NCBI GenBank assembly: GCA_002841155.1
Contig: PHEH01000014.1
Coordinates: 124,001 to 188,000, forward strand
DNA length: 64,000 nt
Source of the DNA: Alphaproteobacteria bacterium HGW-Alphaproteobacteria-18
Lineage (GTDB): Bacteria > Pseudomonadota > Alphaproteobacteria > Caulobacterales > Hyphomonadaceae
Direction of reading: 5' to 3'
Positions within the stretch are counted from its first letter, which is position 1. Each line of letters begins with the position of its first letter. Positions 16,673-25,079 of this stretch are shown piece after piece. A program made the position numbers and the translations under genes. The notes beneath the pieces are model-generated. The model saw only the letters and a program-made list of their open reading frames with translations, ran no database searches and was not told the origin of the DNA.

Positions 16673-17898
16673 AGGGGCGGGGTGAGCCTTTCCTTCAGTC
16701 GCGCCACCAGCTGGGCCTGCCGGCGCACGCCGAGTTTTGTATAGATTGCTTGCAGCTGCGATCTGACCGTCGGTAGGGAAACTTTCCGCATACTGGCGAT
16801 CATCTCGACACTCATGCCGCCGGAAAGGGCGCGGGCGATGGCCGCTTCGGCCTGCGTTAGTCCGTATCGCATCCTCAGGACTGCTTCACGCTCGTCGGCC
16901 GTGGCGGCCTCTCGCAGGATCGCCAGCGCCGCTGGTCCGGTGCCCAGCCCGCTCCGCTCTACAGGCAGGGGCTGGAGGTCCAGAATGCACGGGCCAACGG
17001 CGACCGCTACGGGTGCCGCCCTTCCGGAAGGCAGCCTCCGTAACCATGTATCCAGCGCTTCCTGCGCGGCCGCTTCGGCCAGTTTCAACCGTCCACGGCT
17101 GATGCGAAGACCTTCCCCGCGCTCGGCCATACCGCCCGCCCGCGCCGAGGCGCCGATCACCCGCCCGTCAACGCTCAGCAGAAACGCCGCCGCGCTCACC
17201 GCATCCAGCGTCGCCAGGGTGGATTGCACCTGCGCGAGCCCAAGCGCGATGCGGGACTTCACGGCAGCTTGCAGATACGGCGCGAGCGCCATGAAGGCCT
17301 GAAAGGCCGCCGGATCGAAGACGCCCTGCCGTGTGGTCCGGCTGACAGAGGCGCGCACCAGAATGTCCGGGCCGCGCATCAGCACGATCTGGCAATTGTG
17401 GGCAAAGCCGTGGGGTTCGAACATCTCCGTATAGATCGGGGCACGGGCGCGTTCCTCAGGACTGACGAAGTCCTGGTCGGCGCGGGGCACCATGACAGGC
17501 GCGGCCCGCCCGATCCGCAGCCGGGGATTGGCGGTCACGTCCGTCAGGCCGAACGCCTCGACATCCCGGATGAAGTCCTCTGGAGTTTCGGTCAGGCGAT
17601 GCAGCACCACATCGCCTTGGCCGTTCAACGCAATGATCTGCCCGCTACGCCCGCCGCAGGCCTCTGCGAACGCCGCAAGCGCGGCGTTCCAGCGCGCCGG
17701 GGCGGAAATAGTCTCAAGAATCACGTTGCGGGCAGCCGCAACACGGGCTTCGAGACTGGACGGGTATGGCCAGGGCATCATCGCCCAGAATGATGCCCAG
17801 AACGACGCCTTTCGCAAGAGTGCCAAACGTATACGGAAAGCATCAGGCGCCAGGACATCATCAATTTTGATGATGCGTATACTTGCACGGGGTGGCAT
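16669..17898 (-). CDS. LuxR-family transcriptional regulator
   Basis: The open frame gives 409 residues. A C-terminal LuxR helix-turn-helix (about 345-400) is clear: LTQAEAAIARALSGGMSVEMIA, then VSLPTVRSQLQAIYTKLGV. The N-terminal 340 residues may hold a PAS- or GAF-like sensor but I see no diagnostic motif. The start is uncertain. ATG 17898 has GGAAG nearby, but its first 40 residues are unusual and lie over a perfect palindrome; a Met pair at 17781/17778 is an alternative that would leave the palindrome in the promoter. It is divergent from the SEL1 gene, its likely target, and converges with ribF. Confidence 0.8.
   Translation of the reverse strand: MPPRASIRIIKIDDVLAPDAFRIRLALLRKASFWASFWAMMPWPYPSSLEARVAAARNVILETISAPARWNAALAAFAEACGGRSGQIIALNGQGDVVLHRLTETPEDFIRDVEAFGLTDVTANPRLRIGRAAPVMVPRADQDFVSPEERARAPIYTEMFEPHGFAHNCQIVLMRGPDILVRASVSRTTRQGVFDPAAFQAFMALAPYLQAAVKSRIALGLAQVQSTLATLDAVSAAAFLLSVDGRVIGASARAGGMAERGEGLRISRGRLKLAEAAAQEALDTWLRRLPSGRAAPVAVAVGPCILDLQPLPVERSGLGTGPAALAILREAATADEREAVLRMRYGLTQAEAAIARALSGGMSVEMIASMRKVSLPTVRSQLQAIYTKLGVRRQAQLVARLKERLTPPL
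17856..17875. promoter_or_regulatory. Perfect palindrome between LuxR regulator and SEL1 gene
   Basis: CATCATCAA-TT-TTGATGATG has 9-base arms around a 2-base centre. GTATAC hexamers flank it at 17829-17834 and 17877-17882, 48 bases apart. It lies 62 bases upstream of the SEL1 start. A 20-bp palindrome is the size of a LuxR-type operator, and it would be intergenic if the regulator starts at 17781. Confidence 0.5.
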
Positions 17899-17937
17899 GC
17901 ATAGCTTCCAAGCGCGTTTCAGCGGAGAGATTTCGGG

Positions 17938-19878
17938 ATGAACATCATGGCGCGCGGTGGGGCGATTGCCGGTAAAAAGTTTGCTCGCTGGGGGGGCGCG
18001 CTGCTGGCAGGCGCGGCAGCCTGCCTGGTCGTGTTGCCGGCGAAAGCCTCAGCTCAGGTGACGGTAACTTCAACGAGTGAAGACGGCCTCTGGGCGGCGG
18101 TGCAGACCAGCAACTGCATCCTCATCGTGTATGCGGAATACCATCCGATTTTGAACAAGTACGAAACGGAGAAGCAGTTATCCTGGAGCGGGGGGTGCAA
18201 CAGCAATGGCCTGGCCCACGGCTCCGGCATGCTGACACATGCTTCGCGCTTCAATCCATTAAATGCTGCGCCTTACAGACAAAGGACGGAGTGGGAGGTT
18301 ACTTTCCAGAATGGGCTTATGGAGGGAAACGCTATCCGGATGGAGTACAATGATCACTCCGGTGCGATGACGAGGCGTGACGATCCCATGCCTGAATTCT
18401 ATCGCAATGGCTGCTGGTACTTTGTATGGCCTTCCGGTCAAATAGGACCTGACGTTTTCTGGAAAAATTGCGATCTGACGGCCGGCGTCGCCTTTCGTGA
18501 CAAGGTTCGCGGTAATATCCGACAGGCTACTACGCAGGGTGTCACTGTCCCCGCACCGGATGAGCTGACAGAGGTGAAGGCCCGCGCGGAAGCTGGCGAT
18601 GTGACTGCGCAGCTGGATCTCGCCCAGCGCCTTTTGTCCGGTATCGGCGCCGAGCAGAATATCGGCGAAGTGAAGCATTGGTACCTGGCGGCGGCTAAGC
18701 AGGGCAATCTGGAAGGTCAGGTCGCCTACGCGTCGATTATGTTCAGTCTCAAGGAGTTCGAAGACTCGGCGCATTGGTTCGGGATCGCCGCAGAGGCCGG
18801 ACACGCTGTGTCCCAAAGGGTTTACGGGGATTTGCTGCTCTACGGGCTGGGTATTTCCAGCAACGGGGCGGAGGCTGTGCGCTGGTACCGCGCGTCGGCG
18901 CAGCAGGGCGATATTGATGCCCAATGGGCCCTTGGAAACCTCTACAGTCAGGGTTTTGAAGGTGCACAGAACATTGCCGTGGACCTGACCGAAGCCGCCC
19001 GCTGGTTTCTCGCCGCGGCTGAGCAGGGAAATGCCGCCGCACAACGGGAAGTGGGCGCTCTATATTATTACGGGCGGGGCACTCCCCAGGACACACAGAA
19101 GGCTATTCATTGGTGGCAGATGGCGGCGACGCAAGGAGACCAGACGGCCGTCGACAATCTCGCCAATGTGAAACGCCAGCAGCAAGCCGCGCAGCCGGGA
19201 GTGAGCGCGCGGAATGATGCAGCCGAAAACGAAGCCTTTGGAAAACTCGTTACGGGCGGCCTGATCGCCGCGCTTGGCGGCAACACCGAGCAGGTGGTGC
19301 AGGCCATGACGGGGCTGGCGATCACAACGGCGCCGGCGCCCCAGCCTGCTCCGGGTGTGACCGGGGGTGGGCAAGCTGTTCCCGCGCGCGCCTCGTCGCA
19401 GGGAGGTGGCTATGATCGGAACAATGTTCCGTATGCCACCTCAAGCGTCCATGTGCCGGTCTCCAACGACAAAGGCTGTATTTCGTCGAAGTATCTTCGC
19501 CATTCGGCGGGAACACATACCTTCGAAGTATCGAGCTCCTGCTCCACACCGGTCTTTTACGGGATCGGCCCGGCTGATTACAGCCAGCGGTGGAGTGCCA
19601 GCTCTCAATCGGAACGTACCGCCCTCGAGTACAAGAACGAACTCGTCTATGGTATTATCAAGCCCGGAGAAGCACAGCTGGTGTCCCACAATCAGGTTGA
19701 GGGAAATGCCGTCGGGCAACTGCGTACCCCGAAGGTCGTCCTCTATGCCTGCAAGAAGGAAGAATGGGCCTCTCAGGAAGTGGGCATTTCCCTCAGCCAT
19801 GTGTACTTCGATCATACCTTGAACAGCTGCATGGGGCAGCCGGTCATCAGGGGGCCATCGCCTGGCACGGCCAACTAA
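17938..19878 (+). CDS. Secreted SEL1-repeat protein
   Basis: A 646-residue exported protein with a signal peptide ending near residue 40 (ASAQ). After an N-terminal domain with paired cysteines (about 45-190, reminiscent of MORN-like repeats: WSGGCNSNGLAHGSG), at least five SEL1 repeats follow (about 210-405), seen as repeated A-x-x-G-x-x-x-A-Q and W-Y/F-x-x-A-A patterns. The C-terminal domain (about 500-640) has five further cysteines. SEL1 repeats are protein-interaction solenoids. Base composition is lower than in neighbours (about 52% GC by hand count over 18061-18180). It is divergent from the LuxR gene and lies in the segment that separates ribF from ileS. No specific function can be assigned. 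Confidence 0.82.
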   Translation: MNIMARGGAIAGKKFARWGGALLAGAAACLVVLPAKASAQVTVTSTSEDGLWAAVQTSNCILIVYAEYHPILNKYETEKQLSWSGGCNSNGLAHGSGMLTHASRFNPLNAAPYRQRTEWEVTFQNGLMEGNAIRMEYNDHSGAMTRRDDPMPEFYRNGCWYFVWPSGQIGPDVFWKNCDLTAGVAFRDKVRGNIRQATTQGVTVPAPDELTEVKARAEAGDVTAQLDLAQRLLSGIGAEQNIGEVKHWYLAAAKQGNLEGQVAYASIMFSLKEFEDSAHWFGIAAEAGHAVSQRVYGDLLLYGLGISSNGAEAVRWYRASAQQGDIDAQWALGNLYSQGFEGAQNIAVDLTEAARWFLAAAEQGNAAAQREVGALYYYGRGTPQDTQKAIHWWQMAATQGDQTAVDNLANVKRQQQAAQPGVSARNDAAENEAFGKLVTGGLIAALGGNTEQVVQAMTGLAITTAPAPQPAPGVTGGGQAVPARASSQGGGYDRNNVPYATSSVHVPVSNDKGCISSKYLRHSAGTHTFEVSSSCSTPVFYGIGPADYSQRWSASSQSERTALEYKNELVYGIIKPGEAQLVSHNQVEGNAVGQLRTPKVVLYACKKEEWASQEVGISLSHVYFDHTLNSCMGQPVIRGPSPGTAN

Positions 19879-20019
19879 CGGGCAATCAGAGGGGCTGTCC
19901 GGGCGGCGGGATGGAGACGTCGCACCATAAATATTCCGTAATTTTGCCCTGCAGCTGCCCTTCACAGTGCCCGCAAATGGCGCAACACTGCCTGCTGATG
20001 CTTTGGCGGGGGACAAAAA

Positions 20020-20559
20020 TTGCGCAGAATACTCACAACACTGGCCATTCTGTCGGTCGCGGCGCTCTGCGCCCATGCCGATGACAACCGCCTCCTCACA
20101 TCGGTGAAACTGGCCGATCTCCGGTCTCTGGTGACAGAAGAGGGCCATACGATCATCAGCACCGGCGATGACGGCGCCGTGTCGGTCCGCGCCAGAACAG
20201 CCGAAGGCCTGATCTTCAACGTCATCGGCACGGCCTGCGAGACCGAATATGCCGATGGCTGCCTCGGGATCAACATGCAGGTGCGCTATGACGCCGACGG
20301 CGAAGAAACGCTGGAGCGCATCAACGACGTCAACCTGATGTGGCCCGCCACGACCGCCTGGTACTCGGCGGCCGGCTTTGACGGCAAAACGCCCACCGTG
20401 GGCATCACGCGCTATGTCATCCTCGACCGGGGCGCCACGGCGGGCAATATCAAGGAAAACCTCCTCAACCTCCTCTCCATCGCCCCCCAGGCGGCCGATT
20501 ATATCTGGCAGGCGGGGACCTATCTGGACGATGATGACTACTGGTATGACGACTGGTGA
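20020..20559 (+). CDS. YbjN-domain secreted protein
   Basis: A 179-residue protein with a signal peptide (residues 1-20, LCAHA) and a YbjN-like domain: TSVKLADLRSLVTEEGHTI, an ISTGDDGAVSVRA strand, and RINDVNLMWPATTAWY, which matches the N-x-W/I-N conserved region of the family. YbjN proteins have a type III secretion chaperone-like fold and no settled function. The tail is very acidic and aromatic (DDDDYWYDDW). The start is a TTG at 20020 with a G-rich sequence upstream. It is the last gene before ileS on the same strand. Confidence 0.72.
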   Translation: MRRILTTLAILSVAALCAHADDNRLLTSVKLADLRSLVTEEGHTIISTGDDGAVSVRARTAEGLIFNVIGTACETEYADGCLGINMQVRYDADGEETLERINDVNLMWPATTAWYSAAGFDGKTPTVGITRYVILDRGATAGNIKENLLNLLSIAPQAADYIWQAGTYLDDDDYWYDDW

Positions 20560-20654
20560 GCCCGCGCCCGCAGGGGTGACAGGGCCGGGCCAGTCATGCT
20601 AACCGCCCCGGTCATGGAACAGGCTCAGGCAAGCAAAATCATACGAATTAGCGG

Positions 20655-20694
20655 CCCGGCCGCCGGCTGAAGCCTTGCTTCAGCGGTGGCCGGG
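20655..20694 (+). terminator. Long GC-rich hairpin upstream of ileS
   Basis: The arms 20655-20673 and 20677-20694 pair over about 18 bases with one bulge and one G-T or mismatch position, around a CTT loop. It lies 70 bases before the ileS start and 96 bases after the YbjN stop. It could terminate the YbjN transcript or sit in the ileS leader. There is no T-run, and no T-box features are seen. Confidence 0.45.
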
Positions 20695-20763
20695 TAAAGT
20701 TCGTTTGCCCCCGTTTCCAACCCCGCCGCCCCTGGCTGCCCCATTTTCCGAACGACAGACCCC

Positions 20764-23700
20764 ATGACCGATACGACCGCAGACCGCGACTACCGCGACA
20801 CGCTGTTCCTGCCAAAAACCGAGTTCCCGATGCGCGCCGGCCTGCCCAAGGCAGAGCCTGAATGGATCAAGCGCTGGGACGCGCTCGGCCTCTATGAAAA
20901 GCTGCGCGCCGACGCCAAGGGCCGCGACCCCTTCATCCTGCATGACGGCCCGCCCTACGCCAACGGCCACATCCACCTTGGCACCGCGCTCAACAAGATC
21001 ATCAAGGACATCATCGTCCGCTCCCACCAGATGCAGGGCTTTGACGCCTCCTATCTGCCGGGCTGGGACTGCCATGGCCTGCCCATCGAATGGAAGGTGG
21101 AGGAGGAGTTCCGCTCCAAGAACCGCCCGAAGGACTCTGTGCCCCCCGAAGAATTCCGCGCCGCCTGCCGCGCCTATGCCGAGCATTGGGTTGGCGTGCA
21201 GAAAGCCGAATTCCGTAGCCTCGGCATCGAAGGCGAATGGAACGACCCCTACCTGACGATGGCCTTCGAGAGCGAAGCGATGATCGTTTCGGAATTCCTC
21301 GACATGGCCATGAAAGGCGGCCTCGTCCGCGGCGCCAAGCCGATCATGTGGTCGCCCGTTGAGCGGACGGCGCTGGCTGAGGCGGAAGTGGAGTACCACG
21401 ACCGGAAAGTGCCGGTGGTGTGGGTGAAGTTTCCAGTCAAAGGGCTGATCACAGCGGAGTCGGTCCTTAGTCAGATCAAACCCGAAGAGTACGACGGGCT
21501 TTCTCCAGAACAGACTGCTGATCTTGAGAATAAAGTTGCGAAAGAACTACAGAATGATCTGCGGGATTCTAGCGTTGTAATCTGGACAACCACACCTTGG
21601 ACCATCCCGGCGAACCAAGCCGTCAGCTTCAATCCCGACATCACCTACGGTCTCTACGAAGTCACCGATGTGATGACGGAAGAGGAACTTGGCTTCCCGC
21701 CTTATGTTAAGGCGGGCGACAAGCTGATCTTTTCCGACAAACTTGCTGGCGATGCTTTGAGCGCTGCGAAAGTCCGCGAAGGCGGCTTTAAGCGTGTTCG
21801 CGATGTTGATCCTGCCGGATGGGCCCTCGCTCACCCGCTTGCCGGTGTAGACAAATTCTTCCAGCACTCCATTCCGCTATTGGCAGGTTCCCACGTTACC
21901 GATGACGCCGGCACAGGCTTCGTTCACACCGCCCCCGCCCATGGCGAGGACGACTTTGACGTCTGGGTCGCCACCGGCCACACCACCCAGGAAATCCGCC
22001 AGATCGTTGATGCCGATGGCAAGTACACGGACGAAGTACCCGCCCCGCTCGCGGGCCTCGAAATCATCGTCACCTCCGGCAAGAAGCGCGGCGAGGCGGG
22101 CAAGGCCAATAATGAAGTCATCCGCCTGCTGGCCGAGAGCGGAAACCTGCTTGCGCGGGGCGTCACCACGATCCGCGATGCCCATTCCTGGCGGTCCAAA
22201 GCCCCGGTCATCCGCCGCGCCACGCCGCAATGGTTCATCGCCATGGACAAGCCCGTCCACAATGGCAAAACCCTGCGCGAACTCGCCGTCAAGGCCATCG
22301 CCGACACAGAATTTTTCCCCGCGACAGGCCGCAACCGCCTCTCCGCCATGGTCGAGAGCCGCCCGGACTGGCTGATCTCCCGCCAGCGCAACTGGGGCGT
22401 GCCGATCACCCTGTTCGTCAACAAGGAAGGCCAGCCCCACACGGCGGCGCTCTCCAAAGACGAAGCCGAAAAGCTCAACGCCAACATCAAGGCCGCCATC
22501 GAAAAAACCGGCGTAGACGGATGGTTCGCCACGCCGCTCGAAACCTTCTTCGAAGGCACCGGCGTCTCGCCCGAAGGCTGGGAAAAGGTCACCGACGTTC
22601 TGGACGTGTGGTTTGATAGCGGCACCACCCACGCCTTCGCCCTGCGTAAACGCGGCATCATCGACAACGCGACGGGGCAGGCGGACGTCTATATGGAAGG
22701 CTCCGACCAGCATCGCGGCTGGTTCCAGTCCTCCCTGCTGGAAAGCTGCGCCACGCGCGGCATGGCGCCCTATAAAAAGGTCGTCACCCATGGCATGGTC
22801 GTGGACGCCGACGGCAAGAAAATGTCGAAATCCATCGGCAACACGATCGAGCCCGACGACTTCCAGAAACAGCACGGCATCGAAATCCTCCGTATCTGGA
22901 CGGCTTCTGCCGACTATTGGGACGACACCCGCATCTCCGACGAGATCATCAAGGGTACCGTCGAAACCTACCGCAAGCTGCGCAACACGCTGCGCTACCT
23001 GCTCGGCGCCCTCGATGGGTATAGTTCGCAGCAGGAACATGTCGCCCCAGAAGACATGCCCGGCCTCGAACGCTTCATGCTCCACCGCCTCGCCGAACTC
23101 GACGGCCAGGTGCGCGCGGCCTATGCCAGCTTCGACTTCAAACGCGCGATGACCCAGATCGTCAACTTCGTGAATGTCGAGCTCTCGGCCGTCTATTTCG
23201 ATGTCCGCAAAGACTCCCTCTATTGCGATCCGTCTGCCGTCACCGCCGATCACTGGGACGCGGAAACCGCCGTCTACGGAAATCGCCGCCGCGCCGTGCG
23301 CACGGTGATGGCCGAGGTGATGGAGCGCCTGCTCACCTGGCTCGCCCCGGTCATGCCCTTCACCACCGAGGAAGCCTTCCTCGCCAGCCCGCTGGCCCAT
23401 AAGGCGGCCTCCGTCCACCTCCTGCAATTCCCGGAAACCCCCGAAGGCTGGCTCGACAAACCGCTCGCGGCCCGCTGGGAGAAAATCTTCGCCGTCCGCC
23501 GCGTCGTCACCGGCGCGCTGGAAGTCGAACGCCGCGAAAAACGCATCGGCGCCTCGCTGGAGGCCGCCCCGAAAGTCATCATCGCCGACAAGGCCCTGAT
23601 CGACGCCTTCGAGGGCGAAAGCGCCGCCGACATCTTCATCACCTCGGGCGCCGAGCTGACACAAGGGTCAGCAGACCCCGAAGGCGCGTTCACGCTAGAC

Positions 23701-23859
23701 GAAGCCCCCGGCATCTGGGTCGTCCCGGAGAAAGCCCCCGGCATCAAATGCCGCCGCAGCTGGAAATATTTCGACCCCGCCACCGCCGACCCGGCTTTCC
23801 CCGACATCACCCCGCGGGATGCCCTGGCGGTGAAGGCAAGCGACAAGGCGGCGGGGTAG
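20764..23859 (+). CDS. ileS: Isoleucyl-tRNA synthetase
   Basis: A 1031-residue class I aminoacyl-tRNA synthetase that charges tRNA-Ile. The HIGH motif is within PPYANGHIHLG (63-73) and KMSKS is at 686-690. The CP1 editing domain lies between them, with WTTTPWTIPANQA and GTGFVHTAPAHGEDD. WDCHGLPIEWKVE and the anticodon-binding C-terminal half are typical. It lacks the C-terminal zinc cysteines of the E. coli enzyme and ends in the CRRSWKYFDP type common in alphaproteobacteria. The segment coding residues about 205-375 (21380-21890) has much lower GC and different codon use. It is followed by lspA. Confidence 0.97.
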   Translation: MTDTTADRDYRDTLFLPKTEFPMRAGLPKAEPEWIKRWDALGLYEKLRADAKGRDPFILHDGPPYANGHIHLGTALNKIIKDIIVRSHQMQGFDASYLPGWDCHGLPIEWKVEEEFRSKNRPKDSVPPEEFRAACRAYAEHWVGVQKAEFRSLGIEGEWNDPYLTMAFESEAMIVSEFLDMAMKGGLVRGAKPIMWSPVERTALAEAEVEYHDRKVPVVWVKFPVKGLITAESVLSQIKPEEYDGLSPEQTADLENKVAKELQNDLRDSSVVIWTTTPWTIPANQAVSFNPDITYGLYEVTDVMTEEELGFPPYVKAGDKLIFSDKLAGDALSAAKVREGGFKRVRDVDPAGWALAHPLAGVDKFFQHSIPLLAGSHVTDDAGTGFVHTAPAHGEDDFDVWVATGHTTQEIRQIVDADGKYTDEVPAPLAGLEIIVTSGKKRGEAGKANNEVIRLLAESGNLLARGVTTIRDAHSWRSKAPVIRRATPQWFIAMDKPVHNGKTLRELAVKAIADTEFFPATGRNRLSAMVESRPDWLISRQRNWGVPITLFVNKEGQPHTAALSKDEAEKLNANIKAAIEKTGVDGWFATPLETFFEGTGVSPEGWEKVTDVLDVWFDSGTTHAFALRKRGIIDNATGQADVYMEGSDQHRGWFQSSLLESCATRGMAPYKKVVTHGMVVDADGKKMSKSIGNTIEPDDFQKQHGIEILRIWTASADYWDDTRISDEIIKGTVETYRKLRNTLRYLLGALDGYSSQQEHVAPEDMPGLERFMLHRLAELDGQVRAAYASFDFKRAMTQIVNFVNVELSAVYFDVRKDSLYCDPSAVTADHWDAETAVYGNRRRAVRTVMAEVMERLLTWLAPVMPFTTEEAFLASPLAHKAASVHLLQFPETPEGWLDKPLAARWEKIFAVRRVVTGALEVERREKRIGASLEAAPKVIIADKALIDAFEGESAADIFITSGAELTQGSADPEGAFTLDEAPGIWVVPEKAPGIKCRRSWKYFDPATADPAFPDITPRDALAVKASDKAAG

Positions 23860-23874
23860 GGCGCCTTAAAGCCT

Positions 23875-23900
23875 CCTCTCCCACGGGAGAGGGGGCCGCT
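23875..23900. repeat. Short GC-rich palindrome after ileS
   Basis: CCTCTCCC-AC-GGGAGAGG forms an 8-bp stem about 15 bases after the ileS stop. It resembles the palindrome at 27844 in core sequence (CTCTCCC/GGGAGAG). It is probably a REP-like unit or weak terminator between ileS and lspA. Confidence 0.5.
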
Positions 23901-23951
23901 CCCTGCACAGAAACGCTTGATCCGCCCGCCAGCCTCTGCAATCTCAGCGGC

Positions 23952-24488
23952 ATGAAGCTTTCGCCGCAGACAGCCTGGCCCTTCGCGGTGATTCCGCTCG
24001 TTTTCCTGTTCGATCAGGTGACGAAATGGCTGGTTCTGGCAGAGCCGCGCCTGAACGGGTTTGCCTGCCTGTCAGATGGCCGTTTGTGCGGCCGCATCGA
24101 GGTTCCTGGCCCGGTAGACCTCTCGATGGTTTGGAACCGGGGCATGAGCTATGGCCTCTTCCAGGCAGACGGTGTCATGCGCTGGGTGCTCGCCGGGGTC
24201 ATGGCGGCCATCGCCATCGGCTTTTTCTTCTGGCTTCTCCGGGCAGAAGGGCGTTTCCTGAAGCTCTCGCTTGCCCTTGTGGTTGGCGGCGCCCTCGGAA
24301 ACCTGATCGACCGGGTGCGGTTTGGCGCTGTGGTTGATTTCGTTGACGTAAACGAGCTGACCTTTGGCTATTTTCCCTGGGTCTTCAACGTGGCCGACGC
24401 CGCCATCACAATCGGCGCGCTGCTTCTGTTTGTAGACCAGTTCTTACTTTCGCGCCCGAAACAGGCTAACAGCCTGGAACAAGGTTAA
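23952..24488 (+). CDS. lspA: Signal peptidase II (prolipoprotein peptidase)
   Basis: A 178-residue inner-membrane aspartyl protease that removes signal peptides from lipoproteins. The catalytic aspartates are D120 in GNLIDRVRFGAVVDF and D149 in FNVADAAITIG. Four membrane helices and the N-terminal DQVTKW motif (21-26) are present. The frame is open far upstream, but the ATG at 23952 is the family start. It belongs to the ileS-lspA-DUF3035-M16 string. Its substrates would include the many lipoproteins in this window. Confidence 0.96.
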   Translation: MKLSPQTAWPFAVIPLVFLFDQVTKWLVLAEPRLNGFACLSDGRLCGRIEVPGPVDLSMVWNRGMSYGLFQADGVMRWVLAGVMAAIAIGFFFWLLRAEGRFLKLSLALVVGGALGNLIDRVRFGAVVDFVDVNELTFGYFPWVFNVADAAITIGALLLFVDQFLLSRPKQANSLEQG

Positions 24489-24521
24489 ACCACTCCAGTT
24501 CAAGCGGACCTGTAAAGTCAC

Positions 24522-25019
24522 ATGAAAAAGACCCTCCCGCTCCTCGCTGCCGGCCTCGCTCTTGGCGTGACGGCTGCCTGTTCCTCCTCCGGCAATGCCG
24601 GCACGGCGACCCCCAACGAGTTCCGCGTTGTCACCAAGCCGCCCCTGTCGCTCCCCCCGAGCTACAGCCTGCGTCCTCCGGCGCCCGGCACCACCATTCC
24701 GGCAGAAGTCGAAGCGGCCACAACCGGCGGAACGGCCGCTTTTGGCTCTGCGCTTGGCCAGAACGCCAGCGCTTCGGAGCGCGCGCTTGTCGCGGCGGCC
24801 GGCGCGAATGCGGTAAACCCCTCGGTCCGGGCCCAGGTTGACTGGGAAGAGACCAAAGCCATCCGCAAATCGCCTACGGTTGCCGACCGCATTCTTTTCT
24901 GGCGCAAGAGCAATCCTGAAGATCTTGCCTCCGCAGCCAGCGACAACGCGACCGGCGACCAGGCGGTGGTCATCGAGCAGACCGGCGGCAGCAGCCGCAT
25001 CAAGCTGCCCGGCACCTGA
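24522..25019 (+). CDS. DUF3035 lipoprotein
   Basis: A 165-residue lipoprotein with lipobox TAAC. Directly after the lipid-linked cysteine comes the conserved PNEFRVVTKPPLSLPP stretch that marks DUF3035, followed by a low-complexity Ala/Gly region and the KSPTVADRILFWRK motif. I recall this family being linked to BamF, an alphaproteobacterial accessory lipoprotein of the outer-membrane barrel assembly machine whose Pro-rich segment resembles BamC; treat that as tentative. It lies 33 bases after lspA and 60 bases before the M16 pair. Confidence 0.85.
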   Translation: MKKTLPLLAAGLALGVTAACSSSGNAGTATPNEFRVVTKPPLSLPPSYSLRPPAPGTTIPAEVEAATTGGTAAFGSALGQNASASERALVAAAGANAVNPSVRAQVDWEETKAIRKSPTVADRILFWRKSNPEDLASAASDNATGDQAVVIEQTGGSSRIKLPGT

Positions 25020-25079
25020 TTGAGGCCCTCTGGGGGCTGGCAGGCCCCCATTCCTGTCCACTCCTGAACGGAGATCCCC

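Noticed and set aside
20560-20763. T-box or other riboswitch in the ileS leader.
   Set aside because: Only one GC-rich hairpin is present; there is no T-box sequence or antiterminator, and such control is not known from Proteobacteria.
25032-25049. Hairpin GGGGGC...GCCCCC between the DUF3035 and M16 genes as a terminator.
   Set aside because: The stem is only six or seven pairs, has no T-run, and the genes are close enough to be one transcript.
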